Below, piece by piece: positions 11,205 to 23,837 of a stretch of 64,000 nucleotides of DNA (position 1 is the first letter of the stretch; every line of letters begins with the position of its first letter). Location of the stretch: contig CP136065.1 in NCBI GenBank assembly GCA_032622095.1, forward strand, positions 53,563,949-53,627,948, given 5' to 3'. Source of the stretch: Siphonodentalium dalli. Its lineage: Eukaryota; Mollusca; Scaphopoda; Gadilida; Siphonodentaliidae. A model generated the notes under the pieces. It worked only from the letters and a program-made list of their open reading frames with translations, did not search any database and had not been told where the DNA came from. The translations under genes were made by a program, and so were the position numbers.

Positions 11205-12100
11205 AAGCTTGAGTTTAGTGTGTCTGTCATTAGCAGAATGAGGTCCCCTGGAGGGTGAATTTAGTGATGCTGTCCCACATAGTGGGCTAGCATCACTAAA
11301 TTCACCCTATGGGGACCTCATTCTGCTTAGGCCTCATCTTCTCTGGAAAGTTTCTTTATTATCAAATTTCTATAGAAACTGAAGATTCTATTTCTTTTTT
11401 AGTTTAGTTTCTCCATATCCCCCAAATTGGCAAATGACACATTGCATAATAGAGGTTCCAAATGGGAACTATTTGGGAACTTCAATCTGAGTCTGTGTCT
11501 CCTATATGAGATGAGGCCATGCAGAATGAGGTCTCCAGAGGGTGAATTTGGTGATGCTAGCTCACTATGCTGGATAGCGTCACTAAATTCACCCATGCAG
11601 GACCTCATTCTGAATTATACGGACATATAGCACACAGTGAAATTTCATCTCCATACAGATATATAGCAGCCAAACGTTACTGTAAGAATGTTTTCATTGG
11701 CGAAATGAGGTCCCCAGAGGGTGAATTTAGTGATGCTATCCCACACAGTAGGCTAACATCACTAAATTCACCCTCTGGTGACCTCATTCTGCTTAGGCAT
11801 CATCTTCTCTGGAAAGTATCTTCATTATCAAATAGCAAGTTTTTTAGTTTCTTTGGAAACTCCTTTAGACAGTTTTTTTTAGTTTAGTTTCTCTATATCC
11901 CCAAATTGGCACATGACACATTGCATAATCGAGGTGCCCAATGGGTGCACATCATAATATTCACCATCTGGGAACTTTAATCTGAGTCTAGGTCTAAGCA
12001 GAATGAGGTCCGCATTGTGTGGGTAGCGTCACTAAATTCACCCTCTGGGGACCTCAATATGGGGACCTCATTCTGCAAATAACAGGCACACTAAACACAG
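11205..12100. mobile_element. Two foldback MITE family B copies
   Basis: Copies at about 11205-11615 and 11700-12100 carry the GAATGAGGTCCCCAGAGGGT and ACCCTCTGGGGACCTCATTC arms. Between the arms is the family's central segment (CTCTGGAAAGTTTCTT, TTAGTTTAGTTTCTC, CACATTGCATAATCGAGG). The second copy contains duplicated block A (11861-12059). Confidence 0.8.
11861..12059. repeat. Duplicated block A, first copy
   Basis: 199 bases are identical by eye to 12491-12689, at an offset of 630. The block is internal MITE sequence (TCCTTTAGACAG to ACCTCAATA). Confidence 0.85.
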
Positions 12101-12487
12101 ACTTGACTGCTGCTAACTGATAATATTATATTCAAAGACTGAATTGTTGTTTGTTAAACCAAGGTACCCATCTTAGCTGGAATAGTCAAGTGTAAATTTT
12201 GTATAAACTTATTCCATCGTGATCAACAGGAAATAAATTTTTTTTACCCAAAATATGTATCTCCTATAATAAATATCTTGGACACTGAAACTAATGGTTA
12301 TATATTTCTTGCTTGCAAGATCCTAGAAGTCGTTTTAAAAATCGGTACGAAATACCTCGAGTACGGGCACTTGTCAAATGCCAATTAATGGCGATTATAT
12401 ATTTGGACCAATCGTGTGAGTCCTTTCGCTATAACAGCGATTGAAAGGTAACATCCATTCTTTTTAATTTCTTCCTCCTGAGTGTTT
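12061..12487. repeat. Duplicated block B, first copy (carries a solo long-TIR end)
   Basis: 427 bases match 13551-13977 at an offset of 1490 with no difference noticed. The block holds the right end of a family B MITE, a unique spacer and the left terminal repeat of the 13746-19146 element. This copy is therefore a detached end without the rest of the element. Confidence 0.85.
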
Positions 12488-12490
12488 TGA

Positions 12491-12689
12491 TCCTTTAGAC
12501 AGTTTTTTTTAGTTTAGTTTCTCTATATCCCCAAATTGGCACATGACACATTGCATAATCGAGGTGCCCAATGGGTGCACATCATAATATTCACCATCTG
12601 GGAACTTTAATCTGAGTCTAGGTCTAAGCAGAATGAGGTCCGCATTGTGTGGGTAGCGTCACTAAATTCACCCTCTGGGGACCTCAATA
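12491..12689. repeat. Duplicated block A, second copy
   Basis: Matches 11861-12059. It directly follows block B, so the order is A, B, A, spacer, B. Confidence 0.85.
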
Positions 12690-13177
12690 GTCACCTCATT
12701 CTGCTTGATCGCCACCAATAACAGCAAAGGGAACTGTTATATTATGCAAATGATTTCTGCCTATATTCACATACATACTGTTATGCCATTAAATATTCCT
12801 GATCAACTGGTACTGGCTAACATTTGATATACGTGATCACATACAAATACAAATAGTTTAATGTATTATTTAACAACGTAATTGCAATGCAACCATACAG
12901 AAACAACGTATGGCTTTTAGCGAGGCTGACTTTGATGTCTTTCAGAAATAGCTGGCAAACAAATTAATCTTTGTTTATCACTCCCTGTTGGTTTTATTAG
13001 TTGGAGATAACTGGTGATGCAGACATTAATCTGTAGTCAAGTGTGGATCTGGTAGGGGAATGCACCACCTCAGGGGACATGTGATTTAAGGGAAAGGGAT
13101 CCACTAGCCATCTAGCAGAACCATGCCTGCACTTTGGGATATAGTCATAACTGGAAATAACTGCTGCTCAAGTCTGG

Positions 13178-13590
13178 GTATAGTGTGCATGTCATTTGCA
13201 GAATGAGGTCCCCAGAGGGTGAATTTAGCATAGCATCACTATATTCACCTTCTGGGGACCTCATTCTGCTTAGACCTCATCTTCTCTGGACAGTTTCTTT
13301 ATTATCAAATTTCTATAGAAACTTCTTTACATAGATTCTATTTCTTTTTTAGTTTAGTTTCTCTATATCCCCAAATTAGCAGACAACACATTGCATAATC
13401 GAGGTTTCCAATGGGAGTACACCACAATATTTTACCATTTGGGAACTTCAATCTGAGTCTATGTCTCCCATATCAGATGCGGCCATGCAGAATGATGTAT
13501 TTGGTGATGCTAGCCTGCAATGAGGGATAGTGTGAATAATTTCACCCACTGGGGACCTCATTCTGCAAATAACAGGCACACTAAACACAG
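13178..13590. mobile_element. Foldback MITE family B
   Basis: Carries GAATGAGGTCCCCAGAGGGT at 13200, the complementary arm at about 13245-13268, the usual central segment, and a right end that starts duplicated block B. Confidence 0.75.
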
Positions 13591-13745
13591 ACTTGACTGC
13601 TGCTAACTGATAATATTATATTCAAAGACTGAATTGTTGTTTGTTAAACCAAGGTACCCATCTTAGCTGGAATAGTCAAGTGTAAATTTTGTATAAACTT
13701 ATTCCATCGTGATCAACAGGAAATAAATTTTTTTTACCCAAAATA

Positions 13746-16700
13746 TGTATCTCCTATAATAAATATCTTGGACACTGAAACTAATGGTTATATATTTCTT
13801 GCTTGCAAGATCCTAGAAGTCGTTTTAAAAATCGGTACGAAATACCTCGAGTACGGGCACTTGTCAAATGCCAATTAATGGCGATTATATATTTGGACCA
13901 ATCGTGTGAGTCCTTTCGCTATAACAGCGATTGAAAGGTAACATCCATTCTTTTTAATTTCTTCCTCCTGAGTGTTTGATGCGTTTGACCGAGTGTGCGG
14001 GGCGGGAATGTAGATCCCAACTGGGAGGGCCCTTACTGTGTTCAGTGTCCAAGATATTTATTATAGGAGATACATATTTTGGGTAAAAAAATATTATATC
14101 TCCATCAAATATATCTTGGACACTGAAACTAATGGTTATAATTAAAATTCTTGAAGAGGAGGAGGCCACTAGGCAGATAATCCGACTATGTCCATGAAAC
14201 CCACCTGCTGAAGCAGAAAAGACCTGCATCCTGTACCAAAAAGATTTCTTGGTAGACATGTGCCAAAAAATAGATCATTGTGTCCCATGTGTAATAGTTC
14301 AGATAAACTCAAAAACAACTGAGCCTCCTAAAAGGAAACACCACGTACTTCATGTGCCCTACTAGTAATGATCACAGGGTGAAGGTGTCCAGGATAAACA
14401 TTAGTCATAGGCAAGGGAGATAACTCATTTGTTCATGTACCTAATAGAATAAAGGAACATACCCCTCCCCCTTAGAGGATGAAGCAGCACTAGCCCGACA
14501 TCCAGACTGTTGACTGGCCCACAATAACTGCAAAAGGGGGCACCGAGGGGAAACACGGTTATGACACCCCACCCCCCCCCCCCCCACCAGAAAAGCTGAA
14601 TCAATACTCAGAATGGATCTCTCAAAATGAGTCAATGCTCAGTGCGGTATGACTGACTTGACAGTATTTTGAGCCCGACCGAGAGACCCAGGGGAGATAT
14701 GAGAAACCGTTGGGCCCAGACCAATGGGGGGACCAGGGATACACCAGGAAAACACGACGGAGTTGAGCACTGGAAATCAAGGAGAGGAACTAATACCGCT
14801 AATGGAACACTGTCTGATCATACAGCCAATCTGTGATGCAATGAACCAGCCTGCATGGTTTCAAAATAAATGTGGGACTTAGTTATCGTTCGTCAGGTGG
14901 TGGTATAGGGAACCCATACCGTAGGTTAGCAGAAAGTTACAAAAACTGTGATAACCCGCCAACTGGTATGCTCAAGCACCGATGGGCATGCGGCAATAAT
15001 TGTTAAATGTCGCAAAGGTGAGAATCGGTGATCGCTAAATCGGATGAGAATTAGAATCACGCCTGCCAAGTGATGTTAAACACTCGGCCCGAGTGATAAC
15101 ATAGAATTGAAAAATATTCTTGGTCAAAGTCGGTGCTATGACATATACGATAACAAAATGGACTACATACATGACGCCTAGACACCAATGAAATGCTGAT
15201 ACGCTATATGATGAAATCCTATGGTGTTAGGTGGTCACTGAAAGATACATCCCAAATCTAGAAGTAAAATTTAAATTGAGCGTAGTTCAGACGATAGTGT
15301 CTATGGAGCTGAATGGTCGATATTCATGATATGTGCGGCTAAGTGAGTAGAGAGCTAAAGTCCCCTGTGAGAGATAGCACCCGCATACTAACTTATCAGG
15401 TGCACACACACGATCAAGTCCATAAAACGTCTAGGTTTGACTCATAAAATTGTTGAATAAAATCTAACAGATTAGAAGGCCCGAAACTATAAAGACAGGT
15501 CTCAACAACACCTAGAATACCACGACGGGATAAGAACGGAGGTGAGAATGGAGGCAAAATAAACTTATTCAGGAGCAGTTCCTGAATGCGGCACATAGCC
15601 AGAGCAATGCGATATGGCAGAAAGCAGACTGACAGAGGAAATCTCAAAGTACAAAGAACGAAGGTAATATTGTACAAAACACTCAGTCAAATGAATGCAA
15701 CTTGTCGGCGACAAGGAACAATGAGGTAGCCAAGGCAAGAAAGGGTTCGGAAAAACCGCTATGTGCCATGACAGCATGAACCTGGATGGACTGAGACATA
15801 GGGACCGACGAAGCTTCGAGATTCGATTCGATTTCGAATCTTACGTTCCGATTCGATTCGATTCGAAAGCGGTCGTGTGATTCGGGATATTTCGAATCGT
15901 TGTATAACAGTCCTTTATCGCCTGCAGTATCTTAAAAAATGTTCATTATATCCCCAATACGTAACCTGAATCTCCTTCCGCGACCATCTGCGATCTCCGT
16001 GGTCTAACATGTATATATAGGTTGCCCAATAACCCACTGCATATAGGCTTCCCAGTCCCAGTGGTGGTTAGTCGCGGACGCAAAAGTCGGCGGGTTACTC
16101 ATACAACAACATATAGGTCGGTGATCGGTGATGGGTCACGTCACGTTTTCAGCACGGTTGGACCAAAATGAGAGCAGAGCACACAATGTTTATTCCACCA
16201 CATAATACCAGAAATGTCGCGATCTAACCCGGCCCCAGCTGCCAAAAGTGAGGTAAACCACCAATCGTATGCGCCAATCGCAAGTCAGAATGCGCAATTC
16301 TGATATCGCATGATATGCATGCGACAGGGCGAGGCGTACATGCGCAGAATCGTTTCCGATTACAATGACTCAGACTCAATTGCAAATGGAAACTATTATG
16401 TGCATGTATGCCTCGCATAGACTAGTGGCAGAGTTACTGTGTAAACAAAACAACTATGAACTGACGTGCCATTCTCATATTAAACTAAATGTTGATCATA
16501 CCATGTCATAAAACTGTAGTTTAATGAACCTCCATCGTAACTTCGTAAGCTTCGCGTTATCTCACAGACATTATAAAATCGTCAGACATTTGCCCTCATT
16601 TTGCTCATACCTCCCACCGACATGTAACGGTACCGTAAATCTTCTAAAGTGTCGGTAAAAGATTCGATTCGAGATTCGATTCGATGTTGAAATTGCCGAT

Positions 16701-19146
16701 TCGTCGGTCCCTACTGAGACAGAACCAGCGGTAGATGCTGCAGAACCTCCATCGCTGCTCGTCGCTGCGAAGGTTGTGGAAGCCGCGACTACAAATAGAG
16801 GAGGCATGACCACCAACAGATTCCGAGCCTGCAACGCAGGCTGTACCGAGTGGACAGAGGAAAATTCGTTGTTTCCTGTCTCTGCGAAGGTTGTGGAAGC
16901 CGTGACTACAAATAGAGGAGGCATGACCACTATCAGACCCTGAGCCTGCAGCGCAGGCTGTATCGAGTTGGCAGAGGAAAAATCATCACACGGTTTTTGT
17001 TCTTGATATGTGGGCCCCATCCAGTCCTTCGGTTGTGGAAGACAGGCGTACTTCTCTGCGGATGGCTCAGGAGGCCGCGACCAATAAGGAGGTGGCATGT
17101 CCAGCAACCGACTCCAGCGGAGGCTCCATGTTAATGGAGGAAGCACGAGAAGGGCCATGTTTGTTCTTCCTTTTTCAGTGCTGTTAGTATCGTGCTGGTA
17201 ATGCATGCAAAATTGTGCGCAATTGTTATCCTAAGACCGAAGGACTGACCCATCCGAAATGACCTCGGACACGCATCAAATGCTGCCAAATCCAGGGGAT
17301 GTTGTGACAGCACGTCCTCGTCTCTGAACAGCACCGTCCGTCCAGGAGATGGGGGAAAGGGGCAAGAATCCCGACCAGGTCACCTGGTTTGACGAGGCAA
17401 AAATTCCGGAGCCTCGTAAAGGAAACTAAGTCTAAGTTCTGGCCTAGGAGCCCAAAAGAGGCCAGAAACTGTATGAAGCAAGGCCACACTGGTGGAGGCA
17501 AGAACACAGGTGAATAATAGGGATACCTACCCACCCAAAACCTGGAGGAACGGATGCCGGAAAAGACTTTGACAAATGGAGGACAGGTCAGAACCCGTGC
17601 GGTAAAATCCCCTGGAGTGGAAGCAGTGGCAGATGACACATTGAACTGCGTAGGCAGGCAATGTGTCGAGGGCACCGGGGCTTGCGAGCTAAACGGACCA
17701 CCGATGTGGTAGCTGTAGCAAGTGGTGGAACCGGAGGCAGGACCAAAGGTAGCTGCGCTTGGACCACCATCGCTGCCCTTCTCTGCAGGGGCTATGGACG
17801 CCGCGACCCTGAGGGAGAAGGCATGTCCACCAACCAACTCCAGCGGAGTCTCCAAGTTAATGGAGGAAGCAAGAGAAGGTGCCACGTCAGCAGAGGTGCC
17901 ACGATCATTGATCTTGATAATCGAGTCAATACTAGATTAGAATCGATGAAGCGTATCTAATAGCAAGGACAGTGGAAGAAGTGCATAATATTCACATGTG
18001 CATAATTTGTATCAGACAAAACCGAGACAGTCCTTCCCATGACAAAAAATACAGTTTTGTTGTTAGAAGGGTGTAATTGAACCAGTAATATAATTGTAAG
18101 TTGTGGTTATCTCAAATCAAAGGTCAATGTGTGATATACCCAAGTCCACCGACCCTTTCACATGCCCACAAATGAACGGAGATGGGAAATGTTCTAAATA
18201 TATCTTCACATATTTTAATATTGATTGTGACCCGGTGGACAAGTGCAAATGGTGAACACCCGTGAATATAAAATTGCGAGTGCATACGGGTGCAAGAGCA
18301 ATCGCTACTGTCTCGTGGGAAGGAAAGCCGGTAATTAGTAATGAGCACAATGCGTTACAAATATCTGTGCACAATCAACGATTGTTAACCTGTCCGTTGG
18401 ATATTAAACTGTAAAACAGGGTATCCAAATATGTCCGGTACTTTTCAACATCCGAAATAAAGAACTCAGAGTAATCTCCGCCGAAAATGGTAATGGAATA
18501 TCGGCTGTATCAACGCTTCATCGATTATACGATTAATCGTGGCACCCCTACCTGTCGGAGGGAAAAAAACATTACGAAGTTTTCATCGTAAAAGCATTGA
18601 GACGTATGTTCAATGTAGAGAGAAGAGGCAAGCCACACTCTGGCTATTTTATCTAGCATCCGTGAGGAAAATTATTGTAAAATATTGTAATGTAAAATAT
18701 TGTAAATTATTCCTTCTAATACATTTGGATAGGATTTTGTCAGGGACCAAACTCCAAACTGGAGCTTAGTGGAGACGCCAACACAATATTGCATCCGGTG
18801 CAGTGTTAAAATATCCCGACGAGAACCCGAATGACTCTAAAGAGCATGCGTGTTGCCGTTCGTAATATCGGAAGAGAAACGATCATGAGAAATAAACAGA
18901 AAAAAAATGCGACTTATCTTGCGAATAGAAGAAATTAAATAGGGATGGATGTTACCTTTCAATCGCTGTTATAGCGAAAGGACTCACACGATTGATCCAA
19001 ATATATAATTGCCATTAATTGGCATTTGACAAGTGCGCGTACTCGAGGTATTTCGTACCGATTTTTAAAACGACTTCTAGGATCTTGCGAGCAAGAAATA
19101 TATAACCATTAGTTTCAGTGTCCAAGATATATTTGACGGAGATATA
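13746..19146. mobile_element. Large long-TIR element (about 5.4 kb) with GC-richer interior
   Basis: About 215 bases at the left (13746-13965) recur inverted at the right (18925-19146). They share CTTGGACACTGAAACTAATG, ACTTGTCAAATGCCAATTAA or its near copy, and CTTTCGCTATAACAGCG. Another inverted end fragment lies at 14035-14125. The interior includes a hAT insertion at 15799-16713 and a GC-richer part at about 16730-17900 with imperfect repeats: GCGAAGGTTGTGGAAGCC near 16765 and 16885, and TCCAGCGGAG near 17112 and 17841. Frames of 211 and 219 codons on the minus strand (16571-17206, 17226-17885) have no recognisable domain. Superfamily is unassigned. Confidence 0.6.
15799..16713. mobile_element. 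Non-autonomous hAT-type transposon, copy 2
   Basis: The 915-bp element starts TAGGGACCGACGAA and ends TTCGTCGGTCCCTA. A perfect 8-bp target duplication CTGAGACA flanks it (15791-15798 and 16714-16721). Subterminal GATTCGATTCGA repeats relate it to the copy at 5456-6534, though the terminal sequences differ in detail. No transposase was recognised. It is nested inside the 5.4 kb element. Confidence 0.92.
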
Positions 19147-19459
19147 GATCTGAATACTTCTTTTAAACGTGATTAGATGATTAAACATGCTGTTTCAGTA
19201 GTGAGGCTTTTAAACCTAACAGAATACAGGACTTGCACAGTTCATACTACATGTATAGTCGCATGACATCCAGGGTCCATACCGGCCAGAAAATTACTTT
19301 GGCCATTTTTATGGCCATTCTGCACCTATCAGGTCCAAAATTGGCATTTGATGAGAAAAAACAACAGTCATATGATAAACTAAGAACATTGTAGTACTTA
19401 GTATTACTGGACTGATGGCATCAGAAGCAATTAATTAAAATCTCTTTCAAAACCCTATT

Positions 19460-20040
19460 AAAGATACTGTTAAAATATTCACCTCCGTCAAAAACCGCCA
19501 TAAACAGAAATAATAGTAAAACATAGACAGACCTTGTTCTTATACCAATCAGAAATATGGCATAAACAGTATGTTATTGTCAAATGTTTTTCCTTTGTTA
19601 TGTAAAAAAAGCAAAAAACGTTATGGAACCTGGCTTTTGTTTAGATCCGGATATGGTAAACATATAGAGCGTTATTTGTTACTGTTTTCCTGATATGGAA
19701 ATAAAAAAGAGTGTTTATATCATTTGTGTGTGATTAAAGATACGGGCGGCGTTGGCGGTGGGTATGCTGTTAAAATATTCACCTCCGCCAAAAACCGTCA
19801 TAAACAGAAAGAATAGTAAAATATAGACAGACTTTGTTCTTATACCAATCAGAAATATAGCATAAACAGTAAGTGATTGTCAATTTTTTCCCCTTTGTTA
19901 TGTAAACAAAAGCAAAAAACGTTACATTTCCTGGCTTTTGTTTAGATCCGGATATGGTAAACATATAGAGCGTTATTTGTTACTGTTTTCCTGATATGGA
20001 AATAATAAAGAGCGTTTATATCATTTTTGTGTGATTCACC
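19460..20040. repeat. Tandem duplication with 300-bp period
   Basis: TAAAATATTCACCTCCG recurs at 19471 and 19771. The following bases match closely through TTTAGATCCGGATATGG and GAGCGTTATTTGTTACTG. It lies in the intron downstream (on the minus strand) of UCP4 exon f. Confidence 0.85.
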
Positions 20041-20362
20041 AATAGAATTGCGTTGTGTTTTGTAAACAGAAGCAAAACTTCTGTAACACGTGCAGGCTCT
20101 TGTTTACGTACACCATCGTACGTCTTGACGACAATATACTATTTACACGCTGATTATGTTTGGCATATGAACAAAACTATATATATTTTAATATTCCTTC
20201 TGTTGATGGCGATTTGAACAAATATGAATATATCTGCAACAAACGCCGCCATGCCTTTAACTATTGTTGTATTTGTCACCAATCATGCGCTCAGTGAGAG
20301 ATATCAGTTTTGAAACCCAGACCCTAAGCTTGTAAACCAATACTTATTGTTATTATATATAC

Positions 20363-20447
20363 CTTGCCATTCCATGAACAATATAATTGTCTTCCAAGTT
20401 TGTTGTATCAAGTATATAGTGCTTTGCTGTGTCATATGTTGTCAAAT
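20363..20447 (-). CDS. SLC25A27: UCP4-like mitochondrial carrier, internal exon f
   Basis: This 85-nt exon encodes LTTYDTAKHYILDTTNLEDN followed by YIVHGMA. With the split Asp codon from exon e it gives the UCP4 string GDLTTYDTxKHY. It covers the second half of carrier repeat 2 and the intermembrane loop leading to repeat 3. The acceptor is TTTTCTTCAG and the donor GTATATAT. The next intron is about 13.2 kb and is filled with transposons. Confidence 0.95.
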
Positions 20448-20681
20448 CTGAAGAAAAAAAAGATAGTTTTTAACAAGATCTGAAATTATATGTGGTAATT
20501 ATTTTCATTTCTTGAAAGAATATGTCAGATTCAATGCTATTCCAGTCTTTGAAACCCCCACGAGAGCCCTGTTCTATGAAGTTACGAAGCCATACACACA
20601 GTATTAGAAAAGCATGGAATATGAATAAAGGAGGTGACTAGTAAACTTAATAAATTTACAAATATTTGAGATTATCTTTAA

Positions 20682-21272
20682 CACTTTCATGATGGGAGCT
20701 TCCTGAATTTTTTAGAGAATGCATTGGCCTTTGAATTATTTTTTTATGATTTTTAAAAATGTAATAAAAAATTCTAAACAATTGGTTTAAAAGAATGTGA
20801 GAAATAATGATAAAAAAATAAAACAAATAATGATAAAGATTGATAAAGAATCTAAGAAAAAATGATAAAAAAATGATAATATTGTTAAAGAATACAAGAA
20901 AAAAATTATAAAATTGTTAAAGGAATATAAGGGAAAATGATAAAAATTGTTAAAGAATGACAAAAAAAATAAAAAAAATATGATAAAATTGTTAAAGAAT
21001 GTAAGACAAAAATAATAAAAGGATAAAATTGTTAAAGAATATAAGGGAAAATGATAAAAATTGTTAAAGAATGTAAGAAACTATTATAAAAATGATAAAA
21101 ATGATTAAAGAATGTAAGAGAAATTGATAAAAATTATAAAAAAAAATTGTCAGGCCAATGCAATCTCTTATATATGCAAGGTGACTCGGTTCACTCGCAC
21201 TTACTAGTATAAGAGAATGCAGTGGCACAGGGTCTTTAATTTTGCACCAGCGCAGTTTCTGTCATGAAAGGG
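20682..21272. mobile_element. TTAA-flanked piggyBac-like MITE (family P2)
   Basis: TTAA at 20678-20681 and 21273-21276 flanks ends CACTTTCATG and CATGAAAGGG. The interior is an AT-rich run of degenerate AAATTGTTAAAGAATGTAAG repeats, then hairpin module A. It lies between UCP4 exons e and f. TTAA duplications and CCC-starting ends fit piggyBac; no transposase is present. Confidence 0.75.
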
Positions 21273-21698
21273 TTAACCAAACTTGTAGAAGATGCGCTGT
21301 CACAGATATCCTTGCACCAATAACATGTTTTAAAGATGCCGGTTGATAATCAATAAAAAAACATTCACATATACAGTTGAACAGTGTAGTGTTGTAAAAA
21401 CAGTACCATTCCGATACCCAATTTATGAAATACAATTAGGGAAAAATATTGTTTTTCCTAATCACAGAAGCTCATGTTGTCTGGTCTCTGAGACTCAAAT
21501 TTTATTATTGTTTAACCCTGAATCAATCAATACTAATAGGTCAGGGATACACCCTCTTAATGCATGTAATAAAGGGACCTGTTATAATAATTATTATTTT
21601 GGGAACTGAAATTTAATAGCCTGGTTTACGAACCCATCATACAACTTTAATTCTTTTTGTTTTGCCAGTATTATGAAAAATAATTATAAAACCTTCAA

Positions 21699-21868
21699 CC
21701 CTTTCCTTACTAAATACTCATTTATGTCGTTTGCTGTACTTATTATCTGAACATTTCCCGACAATTAATCAAAGTCCTTCTACACTTACACCCCTGCAGA
21801 TGAATAATTGACTATTCCAATGTACACTTTCATAACTGAATTGGAGAATCAATTTAGTAAAGAAAGGT
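21699..21868. mobile_element. TTAA-type MITE (family P3), short copy
   Basis: Starts CCTTTCCTTACTAAATAC after TCAA, a decayed TTAA, and ends TTAGTAAAGAAAGG before TTAA. Confidence 0.6.
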
Positions 21869-22024
21869 TTAATCCACTGGTTTATGTTCATTTTCACTAA
21901 AATATGAAGCATGTGAAAAAGCAAATAGTTGATATTACGGTCTTTCTTTTCCTTGCTCCTTCTTTTTCATTATTTAAACTTATATAGGAAGAAATAGCTG
22001 AGTTTATTTTTACAATTTGATTAA

Positions 22025-22261
22025 AACCTTTCTATACTAAATGGATTGTCCCATCCAGTTATAACTATATAAATTGGAATGGTCCATTATTCATTTGGAT
22101 GGATGTTAAATGACATCCAGGCGAATGATAATACAAGTGCAGAATAATTCATATTCGTTGGTGGGAAAAGTTTAAATAATAAGTATGGTCGTTATTTGAA
22201 CTTATTAACTGAATAGTTCCTAAGGGAACTACTCGTCAATGAGTATTTAGTATAGTAAGGG
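22025..22261. mobile_element. TTAA-flanked MITE (family P3)
   Basis: TTAA at 22021-22024 and 22262-22265. Ends AACCTTTCTATACTAAAT and ATTTAGTATAGTAAGG are inverted. At 237 bp it has the same size as the copy at 23452-23688. It lies about 180 bases from UCP4 exon e. Confidence 0.8.
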
Positions 22262-22437
22262 TTAAAAAAAAAAAATTTAAACTTGTGAAATTCAGGTATA
22301 CATTTCCAATGTGTGTCCTATATTTTGGAGTGGTGATGGGAAAATATTTTTTTATTATTTTTTTCCTACTGAATCTGTTCTTTTTCTGTACCACCCGAAT
22401 ACTTGTAAACCAGGCTATTATATTGGGGTGGTCTTAC

Positions 22438-22550
22438 CTCCCATATTAACTAGTGCTGCCCTCTGTACATTTGGCACCCATCCTTTCCAAAGGCCTTTGA
22501 CACCAGACTCTTTGAGAACGCTTCTGAATGCATGTGATGCATTCTTGAAT
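22438..22550 (-). CDS. SLC25A27: UCP4-like mitochondrial carrier, internal exon e
   Basis: This 113-nt exon encodes [18 protein letters not shown] and [19 protein letters not shown]. It contains the repeat-2 matrix helix and the [14 protein letters not shown] block that is nearly invariant in UCP4 and UCP5. The acceptor is TTTTAACAG and the donor GTAAGACC. The intron between exon d and this exon is about 4.9 kb and contains the 190-bp tandem array and several TTAA-flanked MITEs. Confidence 0.95.
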
Positions 22551-23121
22551 CTGTTAAAAGATTCAGTTAATATCAGTGATTTGTTTATCTAATGCAGAAA
22601 TACTCATAATTAATGTTCAAAATATTATGATTTGAAGACACAGTATGCACTTATTTCAGTGAATCAAACTGAAAAGTGAGTACCAGGCACTATGTACACC
22701 GGAAGAATGTAGCATTCAACTAATATTGCTGAAAATTTGAACCACACCAATATTCATTCTAGAAAATACGACATCTAAATAAAAGGCTGCTAGGCTACAC
22801 GTCACCCAAATAATGTGGCTTTATTTGACCGGTAGCTGTTTTAGAAATGAAAAGTTTGTTTATGGGAGCAACCATTTAGTCAAACTTTACATCCAACTGT
22901 CTCTGTTGTCAACATATTTTATAGATACCAAATAATAATCGGCAAATTCTAAGTAAAAATAATGGGCATAACTATGTGAGAAATGGTAGGACCGACCCCA
23001 ATTTCGAGCTTGACCTAATTTGAAAGCTATCAGATAATCATAACTTGAGTTTGCATCTGGACAATAAAATAATCAGCAAATTCTAAGCCGAAAAAGGGCA
23101 TAACTCCTGCAGAAATGTGGC

Positions 23122-23345
23122 TGTTATTTACATAATCGAGGTTCCCAATGGGTGTACATCACAATATGCACCATTTGGGAACTTCAAATCTGAGTCTATG
23201 TCTCTCATAGCAAATAAAGCCATGCAGAATGAGGTCCCAAGAGGGTGAATTTGGTGATGCTAGCCTGCTATGCGGGATATCATCACTAAACTAACTCTCA
23301 GGGGACCTCATTCTGCAAATGACAGCCACACTAAACTCAGGCTTG
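23122..23345. mobile_element. Foldback MITE family B, 5'-truncated
   Basis: Contains the central ATAATCGAGGTTCCCAATGG segment and the right-hand arm pair (GAATGAGGTCCCAAGAGGGT, GGGGACCTCATTCTGC). It ends ACTAAACTCAGGCTTG. Confidence 0.75.
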
Positions 23346-23451
23346 CTTGAGGACCATTTAACCCTTCGAATACTGAATACTCACTGATGACTGATTCATA
23401 TTCATTATTTGGTAAGGATGTTCAGTTAACAACAGACTTTAAACTCATCAA

Positions 23452-23688
23452 CCCTTTCTATACTGAAATGAACTCCTATTCTGTTATAAAAGTATACACT
23501 AGAATGGTCTATTATTCATGTGGAGGGATGTTCAGGAAATATAAGCAAATGACAGATAATACAAATGCAGAAGGATTGCTATTCGTTGGTGGGAAGTGTT
23601 CAAATACTAATGGTCAGATAAACTATGGTCGTTTGATGAAAATTTCCTAAGGAAACTACCCATCAATGAGCATTTAGTATAGAAAGGG
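23452..23688. mobile_element. TTAA-type MITE (family P3)
   Basis: Left TCAA (23448-23451) is a one-base variant of TTAA; right TTAA is at 23689-23692. Ends CCCTTTCTATACTGAAAT and CATTTAGTATAGAAAGGG. Length 237 bp. Confidence 0.8.
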
Positions 23689-23837
23689 TTAAATTGTGCA
23701 TATAATGTCCAAAACCATCAAAAGTTTTGATCAATTACATCAATGAGTTTTAAACGCCCTGAAGGCATTCACTAAATGAATAGAAAGTTATTGAAATTCC
23801 ACCGATGAAATAATAAAAGGTCAGCTGACCACAGTGT

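Noticed and set aside
16571-17885. Two minus-strand open frames of 211 and 219 codons as host genes
   Set aside because: Low-complexity Pro/Ser/Ala composition, internal repeats, and location inside a long-TIR element. No domain is recognisable, so they are described with the element rather than called as genes.
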